Positions 1-12,834 of a stretch of 64,000 bases of DNA are shown one piece after another; within the stretch, counting starts at the first letter, position 1; each line of letters starts with the position of its first letter. Source of the stretch: Eutrigla gurnardus. Its lineage: Eukaryota; Chordata; Actinopteri; Perciformes; Triglidae. The notes under the pieces were generated by a model. It was not told the origin of the DNA, ran no database searches, and saw only the letters and a list, made by a program, of their open reading frames with translations. The stretch covers positions 20,447,695 to 20,511,694 of the forward strand of contig OY741276.1 of NCBI GenBank assembly GCA_963514095.1, read 5' to 3'. Made by a program: the position numbers and the translations under genes.

Positions 1-3000
1 ATCAGACCTGCAGGCTTGTTCGCCTTCGTTCCCGCGCTGCTCTGACCTTCTGTCTCTGTCTATTTGAGTCTCGTCCAAGAAGCCGAGTCTTGGTTTTCTG
101 TGAGTGGAGCTCCGCGGTCCCGTAACACCCGCTGTCTGTGGTGAATCAATGTCAAGACCTCCTCCCACGTCTGCTGCTACAGCCTGTGGGCTCTAATGCG
201 GGCCACGGGTGTCATATCCTCCGTGTAATCTCTCTTTCTCCATCTTCCATCGTTTTTACTCTTTGCAAGAACAGCTCTGTGTCTTTTTGTTGAGTATGCC
301 ACATCAGATTCAGCAAATCAACGGCAATAATACCACATAAGGCTACAGGTTCAGACCTATATTTGCTTTATTTAAGTTCAGCTTTTGGAGATCCATAAAG
401 GAAAGACTATCATTTTTAACAGCGTCGCCAGCACATTAAGGGACCTGCTGCAGACGAGGAAGAGGGCAAAATAACGAATGATGTTAATGCCGTGTCACCT
501 GAGGGTCGCCCTGTCTCTGAAATAAAAATAAAAACGGGGGGAATGAATGAGAAGTTCACATTGATATTGTGTTGTTATACAACAGCATCAATAGTCAATT
601 TAAATGCATGCTGATATTGTTGGGCTATATGAAGACATTTAGTATTATATTAGCCTATGAGCCCTTACCATAACCGGATAACAGGAGTTAGACTGCTGAG
701 GGACGGTGATAAAAAGAGATTTTTAGCCACCTCCTCTTCCTTTAGGAGTCCATACAAAGGACGTTTCTGTTTGCACATAAGTAAAGAGCCGGGCAGATAT
801 TACGATATAACTATAAATACATAAATGTGTTACAGTGACATCACCACTTGGAAGAGAAGGCAAGATTTAAATCGAAGCGTTTCAAACTGTTCAGGAGCAC
901 AAACAAAAATACAACACAGGAAAGAGATGGAAAAGCATTATAGGTACTCTTTAAGAACTAATCATACAAGTGATTGTTACATAAGGCTCAGTGTGTCGAA
1001 CTCTCAAACGCCACTCAGATCTGAGTCCAGTTTCTGACAAACCATATTCAATGTTTATGTTTCAATTATTACAATCTCACAGCAGCATCTCTGTTACTTT
1101 CCCACCACCACGTCCACCATACAGCCACACCATTTGAAGGGCGTGATCCACTGCTGACAGGCACTTATACTATATCCATGATGCTCCACATGACTGTGCC
1201 TTACAATCGCTACGAATCCCTGACATCCCATTCGCCATGCGACCCGGCATTCACATGTAAAAGACTCATCTCATAAATGGAGCAGGGCATGCAGAATGTA
1301 GCGACTACGGAGAGCAATCAAGACACCCGCAGAGTTCCCCGTCCTCCACCCTCCTCCCCCCCTCCATGCTAATCAGTGCGAGTGCTGCTGGCTGTCTGCT
1401 CGATTGGATCTCACTCAGACAGAAACGGCGTTAGACTGTAAAAAGATAAGCAGAGCGGTCTCCACAATATACTATAATCAGAGGTGGCATGATGGTCCAG
1501 TGAGCTTTTTATGCTACATAGACTTTATATATGAAGTCTGCAAGCCTCTCAGCTAACTGTGATTTCTCTTTGAGAGAGAGTCTTCTTTTAAGGGCTCTCT
1601 AGAAAGTAGAAGTTTTAATTTGTTCTTTGCCTATAAGCTATGATAAAGTTCAGCTGGACCTTGACTCTAGCTGGGGATCACGTTGTAAATGTTGAAGTTA
1701 AAACGATAAGTTAAATACATCAGTTTGAATTCTTCATCTTATGTGAGACTAAACTGAATATCTTTGTCGGTTGGTTTTACCTGAGAGCTACGCAATTGCG
1801 ATGGACACTTTTTAAAACCGCTTTGCTACAATTCGTTGATTCAACAAGAAACCAATTGCCGATTAATTGATGAAATAAAACCAATTATTTTCAGCTCGAT
1901 GGGTTCATTCACCATCTCGCATTCTTTATGCTTTATTTTTTTTAAAGCTGTAAAGATAGATGCCAGACGGAAATGTTTCCTAAGTATGGCCTCTCAATGA
2001 ATCAAGATTTGTGTCGCAGTCCAACATCATGATTTAGGATGGTGTGACTGGGTTTGCATAACAAGTGTGTTAAATGACATTTTATTTACATTTGAAATTG
2101 TACCTTCATGCACAACATGGAAAAGATAATATGAAACAAGTCTCAAGTTTACAATTTAAATAAGCGTTCTTTTGCCTCTTTTATTGTGTAAATTATATCT
2201 CTTCACACTTTCTGTCAGTGTTTAACAATGCATCTCTTTGAGCGGAATGTTTTGCCACGTACTCAACCGTAACCTTCAATTCAAACCCGGTCTTTGAAAG
2301 AACATAAATACCTGTTCGCCACTGTTTATCATCAAGACCCAGGACTTTTTCACATCACCGTAAAAATCAAACAATGACATGCAGCAGATTTAATCCAAGC
2401 GGAAACGACACAGCCCCACCCCCCTGGAGGATTTCTAACCCCTCCTGGTCATAGCTGGAGGTGACCTCGGTCCATGTTGGTACACATAATTATCATTTCC
2501 CTACAGGGGGACGGCTGATCAATGAGAGAGTGACCTTCCCCTCCGTTCGCACCTTCTTCAAAGTCAGATAATAAATTGGTTCCTCTACCGTCCGTGTTAT
2601 TTAGAGGGCTATCCGGAGGAGTCCATTACCGTTTTATGGAAAGGAGGTTCATTCAATTTGCCTGCGACCCAATAAGAAGTTCTGTATGGATGCACGGCCA
2701 GGGGCTCAAGGGCAAGTGAATTATTCCATTATCTTTAATGTGTGGGAAGACAAGCCGCTGTCAAGGTCCCGAGGGGATTTATTTAGTGACCTCTGTTCCT
2801 CAACAGGAAACAATGAGAGTAAATAATGAAGTCACCAATCGGCTCCCTCGTGCTTCTACGCTGCTGTGCTAATTGATTTAACATAATGCATTTCTCTATA
2901 AAACAAGTTTAATTTAGATTTTGACATCATTGTTATCACCTTTTTATTTCTTTGACATGCTGCCAACCAAATTAACACCTCTTATTTCGTAGCTGTTATA

Positions 3001-3730
3001 AATGAAATTTTGCTTGTATAATCGCCTTTTTAAAATGTATTTTACAAAATGTTTCTTTCCTTCTGCCCGTTTGTCGTGCTAAAATGAAAAAGATGAAAAG
3101 GTGTCATTTTTGTCCAGTCGTGTAAATGGCCGGTAACCCTCGTCTTCATTCCCTTTCTATTCCTGGTCGGAGGCTGATGTGAAGAACGTTAAAATCTTAA
3201 TGACGTTTAATTGAAAAGCATCACAGCCACATGGCTTGAAAATGGTTTGCTTAATTAAAGAGTCTTCTTATATTTGGCTTAAACCTTATTAAAGGATAAT
3301 CCCCCTCAAAGTCAAAGGTGGCGTTTAAAGGATTCACCATGCAGTGTAGTCAGGCTGCACATAATGTACTGTATTATAATGAGTGGAATAAATTGTGCAG
3401 TGGCGCCAACATATGGTATTGTAATGTTGCGTATTACTTAAAGTGAATGTAGGTTGTTGCGTCGTCCAGTTGATGATTATACAACAAACTGTGGGAAGGT
3501 TACTCATAAAAATCATTATTATTCATTTGTTTTACAAATTACACATTTATCCTTGAACACTATAATACTTAAAACAACACTTTCTGAACAAATTCCTCAG
3601 TTGAGTTATCTTGGCCACATTAATTTATTATGTTGTATTTGCCACATGAAATGGTGCCTCGGCTCTTTTCTCCTTAAAAATGAATATTTTATTTCATAAC
3701 GGTTATATTAAATACCAAGTGGGACACCCT
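1..3730. other. gene-free AT-rich stretch
   Basis: No convincing gene is visible. The first 300 bases are GC-richer and do not resemble a repeat I recognise. About 2390-2860 has the mixed-base, non-repetitive look of conserved fish noncoding DNA, including AATTATCATT and TTATTTAGAGG motifs, but conservation cannot be judged from one sequence. Short ORFs here are chance frames. Confidence 0.5.
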
Positions 3731-3754
3731 GATTTTAAGTGTAGATGAGAGAAA

Positions 3755-3945
3755 TAGTTGAGACATGTTGGGAAATATGTGTTTGAGAGAAGAATGATGC
3801 CACACTCAGCGGTAGCGTGAGTAGCTAGTTAGCCAGAAAAATGCTTTATAAATGCAGGTCCATTACCACACAGCCAGCAACCAGTTAGCTTAGCTTACCA
3901 TACAGGCTGGGGAACAGCTAGCACGGCTGCATCCAAAGGTCTTTA
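3755..3945. repeat. dispersed fish repeat with TTAGCTTAGCTTA core
   Basis: The sequence runs from a TTGGGAAATATG start through GCCAGCAACCAGTTAGCTTA to CAGCTAGCACGGCTG and ATCCAAAGGT. I recognise this order from a very common dispersed repeat of percomorph genomes. A second, shorter piece (CATATTGGGAAATATGG) lies at about 4276. The family name and termini are not certain. Confidence 0.5.
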
Positions 3946-6900
3946 AGTTGCTGAAGGTCATTCTGGGTAATGTAGGAACACTCTACAAAATGAGTAGACA
4001 TTCAGATGATTCTTAGTATTTTCCTTTATCATGACCAATGCGTTAAAGACCCGCCAGCTCAGTACAGCAACAACAACAGTTCTCTATTTCTAGTGCAACA
4101 CTACTCGAGCTGAATAGGATAAACGCAGCAGGACGTGCAGTGTGTTGGCATACGGAGCATGTTGAGTCCTGATCTATTTTGAAATCTCCCTCTAAAGCAT
4201 CACCGCTTCATAACGTAGGTAAACAGGCGTAATATTATAAATTGCATATTTTCTTATAATTTTCCACTGTGCAGGACATATTGGGAAATATGGTATGTTC
4301 AAAAAAAATTATAATCCCTCAAGGCATGTACGAGGCATCCGGCACAAATCCTGTCATCCGCTTTGAGTGTCGTCAGCTTCTTGACAGCATGTCTTTTGTC
4401 ATTTCGCTGGCAAACGCAGCCGTTCTCCGAGTGAACACGAAGAGCAGCGCAGCCTGAGACGCGTGTTGTCACTGAAAACGACAGCACATTTTCCAGAGAG
4501 GAAATAATGGCGAGGGGAAGGGCAGAGTGGAAGTGACTCAGGAGTGGGGAGTCCGCTCTCTGTTCTCGGGGGAACTGGAGGAGACAGAGTTTAAAAGAAG
4601 GTGAGTCTGATCTTGCGGTGTTTTGAGCGGAAGCAGATTGAAGAGGCCTGATGGAGAGTGACTTAAGCCTTATTCACATGGGGCCACTTCAGTCGCAGGA
4701 AAGTATGTTGGGAGTTCTATGCAATTTATAAATTACCCTGTCAACCTCTGTATCCTTGACTACAAACATCAAAATATGCATGTTTTGATTTTGTGAAGCA
4801 CAACTTTTTTCTCTCTCAGTTCACAATATTGGAAAAGGCAAAGCAGCCATTTAGGAGAAACATACTTTGTTTTCTGCAAGGTAGCCCCGCCCTAAAGCAT
4901 ACCTTGCTTTATGGTCTATTTAACTCTACACGGACCATAATTGATTGATTTGAAACTAGAGATTGTGACCTTAGACTCATGTTGACTGAGATAATACATC
5001 AAGTGAGAAGTAGGCTCATTTTCTCACCGACTTCCAGGCAATTTGAATTAGTTTTGCAACCAGAGGAGTCGCCTCCTGATGGCCAGTAGAGAGAATGCAA
5101 GTTTAAGGCACTTCAGCCTTGGCTTCAACAACAAGCAATCAATAATGTGTAGTTCACGTTGCAAATTAAAGGAAAATGTGTCAAAACAAGGCGGTAAAGA
5201 TGTCAAACGGATGTATGATTACGCGCCGCAATGGCGACGCTGGTATTATTTTCACCTTGCAGGTTTGTGTGTAAGTCATCATGGTAAAATGTAGTCCAGG
5301 ACACACCTACTGTATGGGGGAAGGGGCAAGCAGGGACCTTTTTTCCATTAAAGATATTTCATTATTGCTATTTATTTAAAATTGTTAATAACACACAACT
5401 AAGGCAATTTCATTTTAATGTATACTTCTCTAAGACACTGGTTTCTATATCAGTGGCAATTTTAGATGTAATTGTTTGGGATAGAGGAGAGTGATGATCT
5501 CTAATGAGGTTTTCCCATCATCCCACATCCTGTCCCTGTCATGCTCATGCGCTCTTGTAAAATAACCCTGTGACATGAGCTGCATATTTTTTCTGAGAAA
5601 TCAGGTTTATCCAGCAGATATCTTGCTGTGTTAACACGACTTCTCTAATCCACTATTCCAACGACATAGATTGGGTTTCTCATTTACATGACAGTTAAGA
5701 AATCTGGTTGTGGCAAACAGCAACTTAATCAAGTGTATGAACATTCAATGTTGTTTTCCACCGCCGTCTCCGTCTTATATGATAGACGTTTTCAGCAGAA
5801 TTATATTCTGTGGTTTTTTGTTCTTCAGATGTTGCAGGAAGGTGATGAGTCTGGAAAACTGGTTAGATGTAGGTGTCAAAATATATGTGGTTAAGATTGC
5901 GATTTTAGTTAAATGTTAATAAAGTAAAGAAGTCCTGTCTCATGCTAGTGACTTCTTTCCCCTAACCATAACCACGTGCTTTGTGCTCCTTCACATGACT
6001 ATGAAAATTATGCACTAGCTGCTATACGAGCAGATTATTGTAGGGAAACAAATGAAACACGTTTGTTTGGCAGATATGATCAGTATAAACATTTAGTGAC
6101 TTGGCAGATATAATAAATGTCTCCCAACATGTATTTGCAAATTATAGCAAACAATTCTAGGGGGACACGGTTGGAACAGAGCAATTGTCAATTTCAAAAG
6201 GAGAAAAATGCCACAGAATTTGATGTGCAATGGATTAGTATGACCAGTTTTTCTTCGATATGCCGCCAGGAATTTGACCTTAACTTTACAAATGACAGAT
6301 TTGCACAGAATTAAGAGTGCCATAAATCTTTGGAAATTATTTCAGAACCGCCTCACGTCCCAGAGCAACATTGGTCCTGTGGAATTGGGAGCGAAGCTTT
6401 AGGAGCCGGGATTAGAGGCAATAGCGCACACGGTCGTCCACGGCGATGACCCGAAGGCTCAGACCGTACGCCGCCGACTGGCTTTCAGACTAGCCTCCTC
6501 CAATCTGACATCCCCTCACCTTGGCGGCTGTCAGTCAGTTAGCGCCGCAATCTGTCAGTCAGGCTGGACGACTGTCCTCTCACCTCGGAGTTTATGAGAA
6601 ATGATAAGGTGTCTGTCGGATTATTCCTGCTTTCCAAAACCACATCGGCCCCTAATATCCCACCTCTCGTGGCCCATTCTCAACATGATGAGGTGTCATA
6701 AAAGGGCAGCGACGAGGCGATGGAGAGAAGGACGGCGGAGGACTTTGGGAGTAAATATGTCAATCACTCAAAGCGCTGAGAGCTTTTCTTCAAGAGGAGC
6801 CGAGGAGAGTCAACGAGGCGACTCTCTTCCCCTCGCAACGTCTCTACATCCAAAGCATTAAGATGTTCTGCTGCACCTGAATACATATCTGCTGCCGGAT

Positions 6901-8480
6901 ACTTATTATGCGGAATGAGTTTGAATAAAAATGTTTTCTTATCAACGCACGCACACAGTGGTTTTGATTTATGTGCACCACCTGTATTTCAAAAGCATTG
7001 CATTTCAAAAGCATTTTTCATCAGGATGAATAATGAGGCAAATGTGCAGAAAATAAAAAACCCACATTCTATTCTGCTGTTTGACTTTGACGTTGCTATC
7101 TCAGTGCATTAAGTTTGCCCTTTGGCCATCATGAGAAGGATTATGCCACCAGTCAGGATCTATTTATTTACGCAAATCATCACTTGATGGGCCGGCGCTC
7201 CCCCTACCTCGGCTGAATACTTCAAACAAGATCCTGCAGTCAAATTGTAGCTGGCAGCTCAATGTCCATCACACGGTATTGTGCTTGTGCTGTATTCTGC
7301 AATAGCAAGTACTGAAATCGTATCCCAATACATACTATGTAGGTTAATGTGGAAGTTGATTAGATGAGGCAGATTTTCTGTATCTTCTGTCTACAAGGCA
7401 TCGTGAATATTGCAAACCTGCTTCCGTTCTATTTTAAATCTTTGCATTCTTTCCCAAAGGTTCCCTCGGTGCAATTAGAGAAAAGGGAAATCAAAAAGTC
7501 AAACTTCTGGCACAGCCTTAATAATTTAGTCTTCCACAGAAGTAGGAACTCATCTTGAGGAGGACAAAAGGCACTCGTGCCCTAGTCGGATCAAAGGCAA
7601 ACCATTAATTCCGAGGCTCCTGTTGCAGTCAGATCTGGTGTTTTATTGGGACTGGAGTTCCTTAAACTGTCTTCAGAGTCAAAGAGAATGCTGAGACAAA
7701 GCAATTCTATTTCTCCTACAAGGGCACTGGTTAGCCCGAGTTTGATTTGAATGCCCCAAAATAACAGTTTAATTATGTGGCTATCGGAGAGTCTTTCATG
7801 TTTTTCCCACCGAATCAGGGCGACTGCGATAACCGATTCTTTCATCGAAGACGGGGGGGGGGGGGCCTTCCTCCATTTTAACAAAAGTGATAGGAAGCCA
7901 CTGAAATGAGCTCATATGCCACAGACATTAATTATGTTTCTTATAATTAGGTAGAATATCCCCAGATCACCCTGATCCCTTCCAGATAAATTTAATTAGC
8001 GGACAAATTAAACGGCACATACAGTGTCCATATCTTTACAAAGCATTCCTTCTGAGGCTGCTCGATGTCTCAGTTTCTAATGTTTTACTGTCAAAGGTAT
8101 GGTCAAAGACAAATCTTCCCCACAGCAGGCGAGGCGATAAAGCTGTATGTATAGTCGATTTCATCTCTCTGCTGTAATGACAAATTCTTTTTGAAGGGCC
8201 TTTTCCCCCCCACTAAGGGATTTCAGCTGAATCAAAACATGGAGCAATAGGACCATTTCACAGATGTATAACTCCATGTGATCATTACTGGACCTGAATA
8301 CATAACGCATCACCTCTCCACGATCGGGAACAAGGCTGACTAAAGAGGACAAGCCTCGCCGACGGTACACAACTTCATAGATTCATTGATTATTTATGGA
8401 TTCACAAGACAAACAAGACAACATGTTACAGTGAAACAAGGGCGCTCGATTCCCACGTGGTCTCAAGGTGCTGAAATCCA
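3946..8480. other. gene-free stretch with possible conserved noncoding blocks
   Basis: No gene is recognised. About 6340-6730 is GC-richer and non-repetitive. About 7920-8030 has four homeodomain-type core sites (TTAATTA, ATAATTAGG, TTTAATTAG, CAAATTAAA) within 110 bases. Both could be conserved enhancers, which is inference only. A run of 13 G lies at 7853-7865. Confidence 0.4.
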
Positions 8481-8487
8481 AGAATCA

Positions 8488-8625
8488 GAGGTGGGAAGTA
8501 AGGAAGTACTAATACTTTGTTACTGTACTTGAGAAGAATGTTTAGGTATTTGTAGTTTTAAAACAAATATCTGTACTTTCTACTCCTTACATTTTCAAAA
8601 CAGACTAGTAACTTTATTTGAATGC
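8488..8625. repeat. decayed AGTACT-rich dispersed repeat
   Basis: It begins CAGAGGTGGGAAGTAA and continues through GTACTAATACTTTG, TACTGTACTTGAG and TCTGTACTTTCTACTCC. This is the pattern of a ubiquitous fish nonautonomous DNA element. The far end is too decayed to set. Other decayed members of this broad group lie near 25.26 and 28.35 kb. Confidence 0.55.
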
Positions 8626-9875
8626 ATTTGAGGAGATTATCGATTCTTTTTTCTTATTAATATGATGCAAGTTTTCAGTTGGCTTAGCAAAAACAGCCAG
8701 TAAAAGTTTTTCATAGGGAAACCTTTTACTTTATACTTTGGGTACATTTCAGAACCTGTACTTTTTCTGAGCTGTGCATGGCTAAAAACAACACAGGCCC
8801 AACTTACAAAATGAAATGAATTAATCATCAACAATGAACACAACAACATGAAATGCATCACCTTCCTGCTAGTTCATCACCCTAAGCTCAAACTACTCCT
8901 TCACACTGACTGTTTAACGAAAGTCGGATGATGAAGGCTCCGGCTTAACTTAATTAAGGAAAGAAATAAGCAAAGCAGTGTTTGGGCAGTGTGTTGATGT
9001 CATGTAAAAATTATGACTTTCTTTAATGATTTTCTGTCGTCTGCAAATATGAAATTGCAAGGTAAGCCTTTACTTGAAGTCATAAGTTGAGAGATCATCC
9101 ACTTATCGATAATAAAGAGGATCTCAGTGACCTAAAAATCCTGATGGCTAAGATATTCTCTTTTCTTTTATGATAAATAATGAAAAAAAAATAAAGCTGT
9201 ACAATGAAAAAGTGGTGATCCCAGTTTGCTAAAAGGATCATATCTCCCATCTCGCCTCAGTGTGATCCGTCCCGACAGAACAGGAGATTTCTACTCCACT
9301 TCCTAGCATGTCCCTCTCACTCCGGGAACAGAGACAAACCTGTCAGCTCCATTTGTCCCGATCAGTTCTTGGTGGGAAGCGCCGGCTACTGGAACGTCAC
9401 TGGGAATAACACTCACTCTTGGAAGTAGCACACTGGGAAGACGAGGCTTTCAGCAACAGCCTGCGTCCTCCGTGCACAGCTCCCGACCTACTACGCCCTC
9501 ACTCGTTGACCTTGATGTTGACCTTTGCGTGGCAGCGTCTTCATCTGCTCAGAATGCCTGATCTATGTTCATCTGCTTCAGGGAGTGTGCACGCTGAAAT
9601 GTGACCGGAGGCACAGCGAGGCGGCTGCTCACGTAGATGAGGAGCGGCACCGAGAGCATCCAGATAAAACTTGAACCCAAATATCAAGAAATTGTGTCAC
9701 TTTTAAAGTGGAGGGAAAAGTTTCCATTATGCGATATCGTGGTACATTTGACTTTGTCAAGCTTTATAATTTAGACATGCTGCATAATAAAGAAATAATG
9801 TCAAGATCCGGTCAGCAGAAAGAGCGTCATGAAACAACCAGTGCTAAAGGTTTAGTGCTGTAGAATCACAGGGCA
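8626..9875. other. gene-free stretch
   Basis: Nothing is recognised. About 9250-9640 is less AT-rich and non-repetitive, so it could be conserved noncoding sequence, but there is no coding signal beyond chance ORFs. Confidence 0.4.
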
Positions 9876-10072
9876 AATGGTAAATGGCCTCCTTTAGCGC
9901 TTTTCTCCAAAGTTCCACATTCACACACCGATGGCGGAGTCAACCACGCAGGGTGACATCCAGCTCGTCAGGAGCAATTAGGGTGAGGTGTCTTGCTCAG
10001 GGACACCAGGCACTCAGCTAGGAGGAGCCGGGGATCGAACCGGCAATCTTACTCTACCTCCTGAGCTAAACC
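9876..10072 (-). repeat. tRNA-derived SINE, minus strand
   Basis: Read on the minus strand, it starts with a tRNA-like head. A box A match (TTTAGCTCAGGAGGTAGAGT) is followed by a box B match, GGTTCGATCCC, at 10031-10041. Next comes a body ending in a segment complementary to TGGTAAATGGCC. This is the arrangement of a very abundant fish SINE-like repeat whose other end usually reads AGCGCTATATAAATGC. The internal promoter suggests RNA polymerase III transcription and LINE-dependent retroposition. Boundaries are good to about 10 bases. No clear target-site duplication was found. Confidence 0.65.
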
Positions 10073-12780
10073 CCCCCACAAGTTGGTAAACTACTCTAGC
10101 TAGCGAGCTTAGAGCTATAGCTACTAGCTTTTTAACCCCACACTTGCGTCTCATTCATTTCTGAGTACACACAACAAACACTCCAAACACAGGACAGGTG
10201 AGGCAGTAAGATGCACCTGCAAACACGTAGCAGCAAGCGCATCTCCGGTGTTACACGTTACCAAGCTGGCAACATGCTAGTGCTAGTCCGTTCCTATAGC
10301 ATTGGTTTTCTTTGTCTTTTCTCTGTCCTGTGGCATTAAGTCCATTCTGACATTTTTGTTCTCAGGATAGCAAATTATTTCATTTGAGAAAGAGTTATTG
10401 AAGAGGGGGAACAAGCTCTCCAAGCTAGCTAGCTTACTAACTTTCAGCTAGTTTACCGCCATTTAGCAAGCCCATTAGCATTGCTCCTGTCTCACAACTG
10501 TTAACTAAAACCAAAGGAGGTAACACCTAAGTAAAGTTAGGTAAGGAAAGTTTAGTTTTTCACACTCTTGTTCACCTAGTTAGCCAGTATGAGGTGATTA
10601 ACATCATAACTGAACAGAACTTCCATCCAAAGAATACATGTGTAACTTCAAGACTCCTTCATTGCTAAATGAATCCAACTCCAACACAACAAACCAATAA
10701 GTTGACAGACTGAACCAGGAAAATTCACATACAACATATCTGTGATAATATATGATAATGACTAACTGTGAAGGGCGCTTCACCGTCTGTGACACTGTGT
10801 GTCCTTGTTAAATTAAAAAGATTCCCCCGAGCGGCTATAACGGCACTAATGACGGTTGTTATATGCTGAGAGTGTCTTAATCGGGAGACACTGGTATTGA
10901 TCAACAACCCTGTCAACCCCTCAGATATAATATAGTCATTTTACTGCTAAAAGGCAGTAAAAGTTTTATTATCGCTTTAAAAAAAAGCATGAACCCTGGC
11001 CGGTGGGTATATTTTCATGCTCATACCAGAACGTTAAACCACAAAAAGGGCTTCTTTATTTATGCCTGAACACTGAAAACAGGAAAAATAACATAACGAG
11101 GCCAAAGTGTTAGGAGTACTTAAGCAGAATCATAGGAGGCTTACTGGCATACATTGTTAATGTTGACATTATGTGATATATAAATATACATAACGATAGA
11201 AAAGGGCCAAAGGAACTTAAAACAAACCTTTCAGACTCTCAATGAAGCAGCCATTGCTTGATGCAATATCCCCACAATGTTTCTACATAGAGCCAATTAC
11301 AAAGCATACCTGTCTTCCACCTGGTGTCAACCTTAAAGGTGTTATAGTTTTGGAACAGCTTGTCATTGCCTCCAGGCATTGTGACATTTTGTGTCAAGAA
11401 GCAACGGCAGAGGGAAGGGAGTAATGCCGCGGGCCAATTATTTCCTCCACTTCCATCTCCGACGCATGTGTGACATCCACACCGCTGCAGTTTGCACTCT
11501 TACCCCTGCGTCATCTATGCAAATTGAGGCAATTCCATATGAATGGCAGATCGTCCTCCTGAAAATGAGGATGGGCAGGAGGCGAAAATGAAATATGAAG
11601 GAGGAGGCCGAGACGTGGGAGCCAGTCAGCCTTGAAATGATTTAATTTCAGCGATGAGGAGTTGACTTTGATACGTTTGCATTTTAATAATGGACACTAT
11701 CACCACTTCAGGGTTCCATTTACAATGAAGAAGCATACTTGGCGAAAAAGGAAAAAGACAAAAATTGAGACCAACTTCACAGTCTGTGATCGTCTGAAAA
11801 GGGATCGTCTGTGTATGTGTGTGAGAGAGAGAGAAACTATCGTAAACAAGATGCTCCTGTGACTTTTTTGGACTTTGGAGTTAAATTTGCTGCCAGGGGG
11901 AAACGGCTTCAGCCTATTATGTAGGATTTTTCAGATTTTCCAATATGCCAACTCCGGGGTGTGTATGCATATTTAATGAGGCCTTTGCCTCAGTGAAGGT
12001 TTTAGAGGGATTTCAGCCTCCTGTCATTATGAGTGATTATGCTTCTTCATGGCATATTCCAGTTGGATGTGGCAATAACTATCTGTCTATCCCCCAAAGC
12101 ACCACTGATCTTATTATGATTATGACTTTTTTCAGCTGCATATTCAAGACTTGTCGCATTATATCATTTATGCCGTGGATCTCACAAACTCGGGGAGTTC
12201 GTCACGCAGGAAGCATTTGTTTATTGTTGTATGTGAGAGGGTGAGAATAACTTAGCTCTAATGGCTAACAACAGGTTTCTCTGCAGCAGGGGCCGGATTG
12301 GATGTGTTTTTCACACAAGAACACATTTCTCCACAAGATAAAATGTAAGAAACTAAACAAAGTTTGCACTGGCTGTGTCTGTCCTTTAACCTTATTGTGC
12401 ACATGTTCTTCAGTGCTAAACAAACTCCACAATATCTCCTTTTGAGCTATGCAGCAGGAAGCAAAGTCCAGTGAAGTATCTGTGGCAACATGTGTCGCTG
12501 TGCGTTACAGAACCCCAGATAAAGTCAAGTAGCACGGACATTGCAGGGTCACAGCTCAGAGAGATGGAAAACTCTTAACTAGGGTTGAAAGACGAAAGCA
12601 ACTGATTGTTGACAGTCCCTCGGAGTCTGTGTCAACCAAACTACAGGGGAAATATTTCCCTTTTTACAGGAGAAATCAGTGTCTTTACATTTCAGAGACG
12701 CGTCACGCGTCGATGACAAGTCCCGATGTCTCCATCTGTTATTTATTCTTGCGGAGTCTGCGCTTGGCAAACTGACAAAA

Positions 12781-12781
<1 letters not shown>
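10073..12781. other. gene-free stretch with possible conserved noncoding blocks
   Basis: No gene is seen. About 11400-11690 contains an octamer-type ATGCAAAT at about 11516 in a non-repetitive, mixed-base block. About 11940-12200 has a similar character (GCATATTTAATGAGG, TGCATATTCAAG). These two blocks are reasonable enhancer candidates, but conservation was not tested. Confidence 0.35.
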
Positions 12782-12821
<40 letters not shown>

Positions 12822-12834
12822 TACACACACACAC
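12782..12834. repeat. (CA)n microsatellite
   Basis: About 18 uninterrupted CA units are followed by an interrupted part with TACATA. It produces spurious His-Thr and Cys-Val frames on the two strands. Confidence 0.97.
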
